This document shows, piece after piece, positions 24,108-34,782 of a stretch of 64,000 bases of DNA. The first letter of the stretch is position 1. Every line of letters starts with the position of its first letter. Source of the DNA: Lasiosphaeris hirsuta (Eukaryota > Ascomycota > Sordariomycetes > Sordariales > Lasiosphaeriaceae); NCBI GenBank assembly GCA_030549175.1, contig JAUKUA010000003.1:3596001-3660000 (forward strand), in the 5' to 3' direction. The position numbers and the translations under genes were made by a program. The notes under the pieces were generated by a model. It made no database searches, had not been told where the DNA came from, and was given only the letters and a program-made list of their open reading frames with translations.

Positions 24108-25001
24108 CTAACCTATCACTATTTCTCTGTGTGATGGGCACGAAGAGGCTTGCATAGCTACTTTCTGAGACGGCCTCTGCACCCTGACCAGCTGCTGAAG
24201 CGTGGAGAGCTCGGCTGACGTCTGCGGTTCCGTTTCTCCTATCGAGACGGAATGTGCGGTAGCGATCAGGCCTGCCGGCGAGACAACAAGCGGCGCCGAC
24301 TCCTTCCAACGGTTGTCGAAGTAGTTGTAGAGGAAGAAGAATAGGAAGAATGAATGGATGAGCCTAAAGTTCTCGCTTGGTAAGTGCCTGCACAGATGGG
24401 GGCTTGCAATCACATACATGATGATAATCAACAAGCACGCGCAAGCGATTTCCCTCCTTGCACTTTCGGAATGGCCTGAGTTGTTGGCACCGATGATGAC
24501 ATCTACGAGAATAAAGCCGGTCGAAGCAGCCACGCCGAGAAAAAGGAGAGCATCAGCCCATGCATGGGCCTTTGTCGGCAGCCCCTTTCCCCGGAGGAAG
24601 CACACGATGATAAATTCGGCAGCGTTCCACGTCGCCGTAATCGGGCACTAGATGGAGTCTCGATCAGCAGGGGGGCATACGGAACAAATTGGGGGAGATC
24701 GGCATACAGCTACCAGGGCCGGCACGAGCCGCACAACGACAACGGGGAACACGGCCGGCACGACGATGGAAAGGGCCAGGAATGTAGCGGTGAGGGAGAA
24801 GATGAGGGACACGGCGCGGAGAATGATGCTGGCGATGAAGAAGCCTTTTCCCGAGCTCTCGCGCCGCTTAAGTCTCCATTGCCTTAGCTCCTGGGCCGAG
24901 GGCCTGGTCGCGCTGAACGGGAGGCCATCGAGCCACGTCTCCACGGCTGGGTTAAAGATGGGCGGTGGCCGAGTTGGCTGGCGCAGCGAGTCCCGCCGCA
25001 T
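24108..25001 (-). CDS. four-span membrane protein, MARVEL-like topology
   Basis: Exon 1 is 25001-24714 and exon 2 is 24647-24108; the 66-nt intron (GTAGCT...CTAG) joins in phase 0, giving 275 residues. The N-terminus is hydrophilic (PPPIFNPAVETWLDGLPF, then a basic RLKRRES). Four hydrophobic segments follow: FFIASIILRAVSLIFSLTA with its extension, TWNAAEFIIVCFL, ADALLFLGVAASTGFILVDV, and CLLIIIMYVIAS or FFLFFFLYNYF. The joined junction (LVPAL-CPITATWNAAEF) gives a typical TM2 start, which supports the splice. Spacing resembles fungal MARVEL-like proteins. The last 60 residues are soluble and unconserved to my eye, and the C-terminal exon boundary could differ. Function unknown. Confidence 0.55.
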
Positions 25002-27294
25002 TGATATTGGGATCTCGTGGTGTTTGTGGTCAATTGCTGCTTGTATGTGGGTGCAAGGTCGGACGCAGCATCTCGGATCGCCCTCAAGCTACTGTCTAGC
25101 GTCGTTGAGTCTAGTGATAAAGAGGGGCCAAGCGTGGTCAACTCGCTCCCAGTTCTCGCTTGACGTCAATGTTGGCTCTGGAATGCTGATGGCCCAAGTC
25201 ACCTTTTTGATCCAATCGAGTGGTCCCGCGATATCACAACACAGTTGTGGAATGTCAACGGCTTCAATCCAATGCGCGAATGGGCCTTGGCCTCTGGAAT
25301 CGCCGCCACCTTTCAAGCACACAACCTCAGAAAAGAAAATGCACAAAAAAGGCACGACTGCGCCGGAACAGCAGCTGTCAAGAATCTTGAGTAATCTTGC
25401 AAATCGAAAGGGGTTCGTTCGTATCTGACAGAAGGATGGCATGGATGGTCTGGGGGACCCGCATGTTCAGGTGTTGGATCATGTCCCCTGTCGTTAGGCC
25501 CACCGCCGCTGCAACGCCACCGAGCCAACACGCCCACCAAACACGCCTGTCAATCCATGCAATGCCGAGAGACTCGGATCTCGGACTGTTTTTTTTTGGT
25601 TTCAAGTTGGCACAGAGGAGTTGGACCAACTTGAAGGCAAGGAACATTTGTAAATGGGATTCTATCCGCAATGGGCAGAGGAACTTGGCAACCCTCACCC
25701 GGTCAGGGGCTGTTACTGATGACCCCTGAGCCGATTTTGGGGTCTGATCCTGTGGCGCCAGCCCTGGATCACATCTCTACCAAGAGCGACGTACCCAGCA
25801 TCGGACATCACACTGAGCTATCAAACGATAGTAAAGATAAAAACCTCCTTCCTGCTCTTGGTACTGTCTTTGTAACAACAAGCCCGTGTTTAAATACACG
25901 AATCCATGTGGCCATGGTATCGAGCCTGCTTCTCAGCTTCTGATTTTGTCGCTGGGCGGAGACCCAATGTCCGTTTGTATGGTCCCTAGTCAATAATCAA
26001 GAGCACCTGAGGTAGGGAGTAATGAATAAAGCTCCGAATCTTCTCTCGCTCGAGGCTCAGCAAGACTAGCAACATCTCAATAGAGCAATAGGCAGCACCA
26101 GACAGGTGTAGCATGTGCACTTAAAGCCGGTTTATTAATGAGATCTCTTATTAATAGTGTTATTTTCCATATTGTTCTCTATAAGCTACTTTCATTAGTC
26201 ATGCAGCTTAAGGCCCTGAAAACGAGCCATATCAGGTTCTTAGATATTATGATGGTACTTTGAAGAAATTAGATACTGGAAAAACTCTAACCAGCTCATT
26301 TATTCACACTCACTGTACATGTCTTTGTCCGGCCAGTGAGAGCTATTGTAACCCTTCAGCACTTTGGAGGAAAAGCGCTAGCTGGAGGAAATCATGCCCT
26401 CACTTGCTCCCGTCGCCTGTGCTTCAAACAAGTCCAACAAGTCAAATATCTGTAGTAGAGCGGCTGGTCTTTCAGCTCTTGGCACTCGAGCCACTTAGGC
26501 GGGAAGGAAGCGCTGGTTTGAGAAAGCTCAGCACGCAATGTACTTGCAGCGGCTCTTGAAGCCCTGGCACACTTAGATGGGAAAGAAGCGCCTACTGGGG
26601 AGAACCTTACCATCGCTGGTACCCGCCTTTTACACTCAAACTCCAAAGTGCCAGCTTGGATCCGCCCGTGACAAACTGTTCATCAGCGCTCTGAAACTGA
26701 ATGTGCCGTGTCTTCGTGGGGAGGGTCCGCTTTGCTGGTAAGATCGGGGAAGGCATGGAGCAAAAGTCTCGAGGGCCTTGTTAAGTCCTCAACCTGCAGT
26801 GTGCACTCGCCTCACTTCTATCGGAGCTCTCTCCAGAGCACCAACTTGAAGCATCTTTAGCACACTCCCATTCAGCACATTGGTAAGATGGGGATCACCC
26901 AAGTAGCTACCATCCGCATATTTGCACATCATCACGTCCGCTTCACCGTGCTTAGGTATGCCGCACACCCCACCCAGCAGCGCCGATGGTAGTGACCGAG
27001 CGGGTCGGCGCCGGCGACGTTGAGAGCACAGACCAAGTCGGCCCCGTTCCAACATCACCACAACGAAAGCGGATCCGGGCGTCAACAATCACACTCGGAA
27101 CCAAAACAAAAACATGCAGCAACAGCATATCCCCCACGCTTTTACAAACCACAAAAAAATCAAAGACATGTATTCCTTTGAATACCTTCCCCGCTGCTTC
27201 ATCTTTCTTCACTTGCTATCGCCTCTCCCACCCAAAACACATCTTCAAAGCCACCGTCACGCCTGTGTCTTCAAAGCAGCGAGTCCCAACGGGA

Positions 27295-27345
27295 TGGCAT
27301 CCCAGACGGGGTGGCATCCCAGACGGGGTGGCATCCCAGACGGGG
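27295..27345. repeat. 17-bp minisatellite, three perfect copies
   Basis: The unit TGGCATCCCAGACGGGG occurs three times head to tail (27295-27311, 27312-27328, 27329-27345). A degenerate fourth copy lies immediately upstream. Seventeen is not a multiple of three, so the repeat is not kept for protein coding. Confidence 0.95.
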
Positions 27346-29399
27346 GATCACTATCTGGCGGCTCTGCTGCTACTTCAAGGTATGTTGGTTCGACGGCACC
27401 TTCCCCGAGGCCGTCATCTTCATCATCCCACCACCCACCATCCTGCAACACAACCATGCCCAACGCCATGTACCCCCCCAATCATCATCAGCACCACCAC
27501 TGCCCTTCAATACCACCACCATTATCATCTTCACCATCATCCTGGCCCGAAAAAACTGCTTCACTGGACACGCGGCTGCTTCGGCATTCACTTTGCTACT
27601 CCACACGCTGAAGCAGGTTTTTCAGGCCCTCGCTTGTTCAACCGCCCGTCAAACTTGCTTCCTTCGATTTCCACGCAGATATTCGTTGGCGTAGAAATCC
27701 TCTGGAATCACTGTAAGCTGCCATCCTTCCTTCACGCTACCCGGAATCCCCAAGGCAAATGATGACTTCATACCTTCGTGCTTCTGCTTACAAGGCCTCG
27801 CTTCGTTGTTCCAACCGGGCAGGAAGAGGGGCCTTGGTGGTGAAAGAAACTGTCTGAGGCCTTTTAAAAGAAAAAACAATTCCCGGTTCTCTAATCTATT
27901 CCGCCTTCAGTTTGCTAACAAATCTAGTCGGATCAGTACTTTACTCGGCGCGAGGCCATCGGGCTTTGGCTTCGACATCATCCACCCGGATGGCGAGAGC
28001 TAATCAAAGTTGGGCAAGCTTGAGCACCCACAAGCCTGTCCCATGGTATGCTATGGACCTTGCCTTTCCTAATTCCCAATCCCCATCCCGACGATGACAA
28101 GCACACACATGAGAAACTCTGGTTTTGATGAGTAAATACTGCGTGTAGCGCGCGAGTTCTGAGAAGACTTTTTCTTCGCTTTGCCCTCTTCCATTTCAAG
28201 CTGCTCACGAGCTGAGCCGACCCAATCACTTCACCTAGAACACCTCAAGCAGTTACCGCCGCAGCACCGCATCGCGTCATGCCCCTCAACGCGCTGGGTG
28301 CTGGGCTCTGACATCGACACCAACTGGGCTCCCCCCACAACTCGAGGTGCGAGTAGCAGCGGGCGCCATCAGAAGGAACACAAAGCAAGTCAATACCAAG
28401 CCTATGCCCCGAAGAAGTTCCGGGCAGTGATCTGAGCCCAAGTCCTAATTCCCTCTATTTAGATCTTTGGCGGTTAGCCTTTTGCCGGGACTATCTGCTA
28501 ACTACCTTCCCTTAGAGCACGACTCAGCAGTCGAAAGCTTTGGTGTTTCCGTACCGGCACAGCGCAAACACCGGAGTGGCCCCGCCTAGCCCACCAAGAT
28601 CAATGGCGACCGCCGGTCCCCTGTGATTCTCAGGGTTGATATCATAGCAAGACAAGTTCAAATCCATACTCCCGCAGGAAGCCACCCGCATCCAAAAGCC
28701 CCCAGGCCCCCCTTCCAGAGTGATGACACCATTTTTGTGGGAGATTCTTCATGGTTCAATGACTCCCAACGTTTCACATGGATCTGATTCTGGTCAGCCT
28801 CCACAATAATTCACACTCCGAACGAACCTTTTCTGTTATGGGGCTAACAAAAACTACGGCAGTGTACAAACATCGGCCACAAGAATAACTGGGATTTCTC
28901 ATCTCAGATGCCACCCCGCATCGCTGCAGAAACAACGTCTAATCTGACGCGAAACTCGCCGTTGTCCTTCAAACCATTTGATATACTGCATACAACGAGG
29001 CAAGGGACATGCAGGCTAACTTGCAAGCCCATGACAGACAGACTAAGAGTGAGCCTGGAAAGCGACGCCAGATCAGGCGCGAATGTCTTCTGCGGCATTC
29101 ATGCATCGAGGCAAGTTTTTGATGCCGATCCACAACATCTGCTCCCCCAAAGACCAAAGGGGTCTCAACATTGCTGTCACTGATGAGGTAGGTGTAAAGA
29201 ACGAACGGTAGACACATGGCGGTAGGTCTTTTCTGTTCCCTGGGTTTGGTGTCGCGTAGCTATGATGATTTCCTTCTTGCTCTGAATTACTGATGGATAT
29301 CTCGATCGATCTGACGGCATGCCATTCTTCCTTGGACTGTCTCGGTTTTACTGTCAAAAGAGACCGTTTGCTAACACTTGTTGTCTGTTGCCTTCTAGA

Positions 29400-29420
29400 G
29401 GGGGGGGGGGGGGGGGGGGG
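29400..29420. repeat. G21 homopolymer tract
   Basis: Twenty-one consecutive G residues read directly, flanked by CTAGA and AATCC. It is the longest homopolymer in the window and lies within the gene-poor region. Confidence 0.9.
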
Positions 29421-31270
29421 AATCCAAGCTGTCTCGACGCGAACTTGAATTGTAAGCCACTGCCCATCCCCGACGTTGACACGCCAGGGCTATGATGAGA
29501 AATGGTGAAGTTGTTCCGAGTACCTTACATGATGGATAAACAACAACCCCTGATGCCTTTTCCCTTTGCTTTCTACAAGACATCCGCGATATTGATGATG
29601 GCGGACTAATGCGCCACAAGGGGGTGACGGCATGGAGGAGAGAGGGACTCATGGATATGGCCCATGATATGGATGGTAAGTGACTTGGGCTCCCAGCGAC
29701 TCCAAGATTGTGGAACATGATGACGAAATTTCTTTCAAGTTCTCCTTCTGAGCACCTACCGAGGTATCTGATGCATATCATACTCGTTCTGAGAGCCTTG
29801 GCCTTGTTTCCCCGAATTCCATATCTGTACACCATCAGCTTGAACTTTGAAGACATGTACTAATGCGGAGACTTGGTTTGCAGGGAGAGGGAGCGGATGC
29901 CAAGCTTGGGGACGGCGCATGGACGTCATCGGTGTGGGCCCCTTATTGGAGCCTGGGGCCTGGGCTTTGCTTCATGTCGAGTCAGTTGGAACGTTCCGCT
30001 GCAGGCTGCAGAAGCCCGGGGCCTCTTGCTCATGTCAAAACGGAAGAAAAATCCGGTGCTGGCCCATGGGAACGACCTGTCCCACCAACGGCCAGCACCT
30101 GGCTTTGCATCAAATATCGTAGAGAGTATTTGTATATTTATATCTGAACGACAGAAATGTACGGATAGTATGTGCATGGCATCCATCTGTCATCAGCAGC
30201 GAAGCGACTGCGAATCGGCTGCAGCGGAGGTGCATGGTCTGCCAGGTGCCAGTGGAGGTGCCAAGTTCACAACATCATCTGCCGAGCGCTGCCGAGACAC
30301 CAACCCACCTGGCAAGTCTCGTCAACGCAACAAGCATTTTCCAAGCATTCGCGAACGCTTTCCCACCGAAACGCCCCGTCGATCTCAGGTCATGAAACAT
30401 GGGGGAATGTTCTGCCGTCAACTCCTCTGCACATCTATGGAGACCTTCCACAGATACGTGGGCACACGCACCCCGCGCACGAGTCCCACCCGTACGCTGC
30501 CGCAAACAAACTCACCGTCAGCCGCCGTTGGACTATTGGGAAAGCCCGTTGCGGGGCCGAGAGGGTGTGAACGCGCGGCTCGAGTGTGCTGTGTGCTGCT
30601 TGATGTCGCCACGGAAAACTTGCTGCTTTAACCCCTTTTCGTGTTGAAATCTCCTTCCAATCCGCCCGGGCAGATGCTAGTCAGATGCACCGAAAGACAC
30701 GTTCAATCGGCCTCTCATCCTAACTCGCACGCTGATGCTGTTGCTGCATTCGCCGTAGACGTTCAAAATAAACGGTGGGAACGGTCCACCGCTCCGGTGA
30801 AAATCGAGGCTATTGGGCCCGGAAATTGCCCCTATTCTGGAATCGAATCCTACTCCCAGATTCCAGTACAGTGCTCGGTCAGGAGTAAGCAGGGCTGGAT
30901 ATATAACAATTAGCGCACCGCGTTGAACGAGTGGATGTTAATCCGTGACAGTGCAGAAACCAGCGCCATGAGCAGGGCCAGGCGAGATGATGATGGAACA
31001 TCGGACCAAGCGGGAGGGTACAAGCAATCCCCCAAGCGATTCGCCAGCAACCGGCCAGCGGTTGGCTGAGAACTCGCTGATAATGGGCCTGATTTGCAGC
31101 GGACCCGCATGTACCTTGCCTGCATACCGAGGCTGTGCCACACTCTGATTGAGCGACCTGACCACTGGCGTTTCCATTCTGGGGGTGAATCGACGCCGTG
31201 CGACCCTGCAGCAGTCCACACCCTGGACCTTTTCCCCTGGGCCATTTGGGCCCAGTCGGCGTATCGGCCA

Positions 31271-31285
31271 GGGGGGGGGGGGGGG
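31271..31285. repeat. G15 homopolymer tract
   Basis: Fifteen consecutive G residues, about 470 bp upstream of the GH72 start codon, in the likely promoter region. Confidence 0.85.
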
Positions 31286-31754
31286 AGGGTGTGGAACACG
31301 TCCAACCTGGGACGCTGTCTTGGCACCGCCGCCCTTTCCTGCTTTTTTAGCTATCCCAAACACCCTCCCTCCTTGAATTCGCTCCCTTCTTCCAAACATC
31401 CAGCTTATCCCGCCCGTTGTAATTGTGTGCCGAGGGAGCTGCAATCGCCTCGTTTTCGATCTTTTGTCATTTTCTGCAGCCTCCTCCACTTCTGACTCTC
31501 GTTGAACAGATACCGGTTTTTTGCCCGGCTTTTTATCCTGATTCTGTTTGAGCAGCTTTCCCCCAGACGTCATCTCCGCTGTCTCGCAACAAAAAACAAC
31601 ACCCTTCACCCAAACTGCGAGGACACCACGCGACGACAACACCGCTCGCCTCTCCCTCGTTTTGGCGCCGCATTGTCCGAACTGACCGGACCGTGATATC
31701 CGCCTCGCCAACCCACCGTCTCCAAGACGCGGCGGCACTCTGACATCCATCAAA

Positions 31755-33525
31755 ATGCTCTTCTCAAGGACATCTCTCGTCTCGGCCCTGCTGCTGGGCG
31801 AGGCTTCGGCAGCCCTGCCGCCGATCATCATGAAGGTACGCGCCGCGCCGAAGCGTGCAGACTCATCTCTGCTATGCGCTCCACATATGCTCCGCCGCCC
31901 GCACATCCACTTGTTCTGCTACGACAATGCTGACGCTGCGCTATCGCTCTAGGGCACCAAGTTCTTCTATGAAAACGGCACACAATTCTTCATGAATGGT
32001 ATTGCTTACCAACAGGACAGCGCTGCGGCTGGCGGTGAAACCACTAGCGGAAAGTTCACCGATCCTCTCGCAAACGGGGCCAACTGCCGTCGCGACGTGC
32101 CCCTTCTCAAGGCCCTGCGCACCAACACCATCCGCACATACGCCATCAACCCGACTGCTGACCACTCTGAGTGCATGAAGCTGTTGGATGATGCGGGCAT
32201 CTACGTCATCAGCGACTTGAGCGAGCCTTCGCTTTCTGTCAACCGTGACGACCCTCGGTGGAATGTTGACCTGTATGAGCGCTACACCTCCGTCGTCAAG
32301 GAGCTAAGCCAATACAGCAACGTCATTGGCTTCTTTGCCGGCAACGAAGTCACCAACAACAACACCAACACGCCCGCTTCGGCTTACGTCAAGGCTGCCG
32401 TTCGTGACACCAAGGCATACATCAAGGACAACGTCAGCCGGTGGATGGGCGTTGGCTATGCTGCCAACGATGACCCCGAGATCCGCACCCATATTGCCGA
32501 TTACTTCAACTGTGGTGATCAGGATGCGGCCATTGACTACTGGGGCTACAACATCTACGAGTGGTGCGGTGACAGCACTTTCGAGAAATCGGGCTACAAG
32601 ACCCAGGTCGACTTCTTCCGCAACTACTCCGTCCCCGTCTTCTTCGCCGAGTATGGGTGCAACATCCCCGACGGGGCTGCCGGCCGTATCTGGCAGGAGA
32701 CTACTGCTCTGTACTCTGACCAGATGACGGACGTCATTTCCGGAGGCATCGTCTACATGTACTTCCAGGAGGCGAACGACTATGGTGAGGTTTTGCCCGA
32801 TCCTATTCTACCCGTCAACATCCCTGCTAATGTATGCCATAGGCCTCGTCAAGATCCAGGGCTCCTCTGCCGTCACCCAGAAGGACTATAATGCCCTCAA
32901 GACTCGCATGGCCTCTGTCTCCCCCTCGTCCACTTCCCTGACTGCCTATACGCCTACCAACTCTCCTCAAGCCTGCCCCGAACTCGGCGAGGACTGGGCT
33001 GTCCTTGGCAGTACCCTCCCCCCTAAGCCCGACTCGAGCCTCTGCGACTGCATGTTCGAGTCCCTGAGCTGTGTTCCGGCTAAGAGCCTGAGCGTCAAGG
33101 ACTACGGCGACATCTTCGGCTATATCTGCGGTGCCGACCCCAAGGCTTGCTCAGGCATCTCTGGAAATACCACGACCGGTGTCTACGGCGCCTACTCCAT
33201 GTGCAATGCCACGCAGCAGCTCGGGCACGTGCTTGATGCCTACTACAAGAACCAGAACTCGGCCAGCACGGCTTGCGACTTCAAGGGCCAGGCCCTTGTT
33301 ACCAAGGCTGCCGCTGCCAACGATCAGTGCAAGGCTGCCCTCGCTAGCGCAAGCGCGGCGAACAGCATTGCCGCCACGGCTACCGGTGCTGCCGCTACAG
33401 GCACAAGCACCAAGAACTTTGCTGCTCCGATGCCAATGAAGAACCTCTTCTCTCTGGGCGATGTGGCTGTTGGTCTTTACGCCGCCGTCGCCATGGGCAT
33501 CGGTGCGGGTATGATTGTGTTGTAA
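31755..33525 (+). CDS. GPI-type GH72 + CBM43 beta-1,3-glucanosyltransferase (Gas/Gel)
   Basis: Three exons (31755-31835, 31953-32784, 32843-33525) give 531 residues. Exon 1 encodes the signal peptide ([20 protein letters not shown]). The GH72 domain (about 25-335) contains the acid/base glutamate in [11 protein letters not shown] and the nucleophile glutamate in [12 protein letters not shown] Cys-rich CBM43 (X8) domain follows (about 365-460; [35 protein letters not shown]). Then come an Ala/Ser/Thr-rich stretch and a hydrophobic C-terminus ([20 protein letters not shown]) expected for GPI anchoring. The enzyme cuts and rejoins beta-1,3-glucan chains at the membrane/wall interface. GH72+ membership (with CBM43) places it with yeast Gas1/Gas2. 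Introns are GTACGC...CTAG and GTGAGG...TGCTAATG...ATAG. Confidence 0.95.
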
Positions 33526-34782
33526 GATGGATGGCCAGTTGTTATCTTTTACTAGATGATCGTCATGAAAGCTGCTGTGATAGGATTGTGGATATTTCAG
33601 GCTTATCCTGCGTCTCTCGCTTTTCTATCTTCGCTCTAAAATGTGGAAAGAAGGCTTCGGTCATTTACAGGCGTATGTTTCACGTCCTCGTTGCTTTAGC
33701 ACGGAAGCCAATGTGCGCTGGGGTCCAGCCTTGAAAGTGCCCTTTTGCTGGATATGTTGACATTAGCAAATCATACTAGGGCCTATTCTGTGTAGGATAA
33801 TTCTTTCGGACGGGCGTGGATGCAGAGAACGGATACCCGGCGGCAATACTTAGGGTTCTTTACTGAAATATTTAATTTGATGTGTTTGGTATGCTTAGCC
33901 GTTTTCATTATTACCTTGAGCCCTCAAGAATTGGCCGCCCGTCTCCCAAGGCGAGCTGGCTGACTGGCATGTTTGTGCAGACGGGACCAGCTTCCTTCAT
34001 ACGACCATACCTACTGGAAAACTCGGGATCCCGTCCGCTCTCCCATAGGTAAGCCAGTGAGGGCTAGACTAGTAGTTTCGTCGGTGACGACCGGTGAATC
34101 CCTGGTGTTATATGTTCTTTTTGCCATCTCTCATCTAAGAGATGGTTTTGTCAGTCTGCTGTTATCTCAGTTCGCCGCAGTATGCCTGGTGTCTGTGAGA
34201 TTGGTGATACTTGACCTCCCGAAGAGTCTTTTTCTTGCCAATACCTTTGATGTACATGTCTATGTTGTGTAGGAGGATACAGGCGTAGACGTATGTCTCT
34301 TTTGACGCGTGTCTTGCCTTGGCTAGTTTGGGCTTTTGCGATTTATCGTCTTGCATGCTGAGGCAGCTGGGAATTAAAATGACATCTCGCCGGGTCTGTG
34401 CCCGTGCTGAAAGAGAAGGCCTATTAGGCATCGCCTTCAAAAAAGAAATAAAATAGCAAACATCTGAAGCTAAAGAGAGCAAGGCTGCGGCTTTGCTGTT
34501 GACTTTGTCTGGCTCGAGTTCATTGACCACCCCTGAAAGAGACACAGGGCATGGTCCCGAAAGAGTGCCTCTGACCAGGAATATCAGAACAATCCAGAAC
34601 ACTGTAGCTATCTGGCACTCGTCTCTTATATAAACCACGCAGACAAACCCAACACTAACCACATCTCACCCACCATCTCGGAATTGCTCATCACGTCCAG
34701 AGCCTACAGCCAGTCCTCGCAGCCATCTTCAACAAGACCCACCATCACAGCAAGCAACAAACCCAACCACCCACCCGCCAAA
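33526..34782. other. intergenic region with promoter
   Basis: This holds the 3' flank of the GH72 gene and the promoter of the acidic protein gene. A minus-strand frame at 34162-34662 has no domain and overlaps the TATA element, so I do not call it. No repeat or RNA was seen. Confidence 0.45.
34627..34634 (+). promoter_or_regulatory. TATA box
   Basis: TATATAAA lies 149 bp upstream of the ATG at 34783, leaving room for a leader of about 120 nt rich in CA/AC. It fits as core promoter of the acidic protein gene. Confidence 0.5.

Larger units (their letters stand above)
25002..31754. other. 6.7-kb gene-poor region
   Basis: No gene is supported over this whole interval. Open frames are short or overlap on both strands, and the longest (about 250 codons) have no domain or plausible composition. 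The region includes an AT-rich block (about 26120-26290), a degenerate repeat (26359-26600), a 17-bp minisatellite (27295-27345), a G21 tract (29400-29420) and a G15 tract (31271-31285). The last few hundred bases, CT-rich from about 31330, are probably the promoter and leader of the GH72 gene. Confidence 0.55.

Noticed and set aside
29873..30631. 252-codon plus-strand frame in the gene-poor region
   Set aside because: Composition is random, with many Cys, Arg and His and no motif; other frames overlap it.
30938..31906. 322-codon minus-strand open frame
   Set aside because: It overlaps the leader, signal-peptide exon and first intron of the GH72 gene, has no domain, and crosses the G15 tract; an antisense shadow of GC-rich sequence.
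34684..34782. N-terminal extension of the acidic protein from a non-ATG codon
   Set aside because: It begins at TTG; the first ATG in good context is at 34783.
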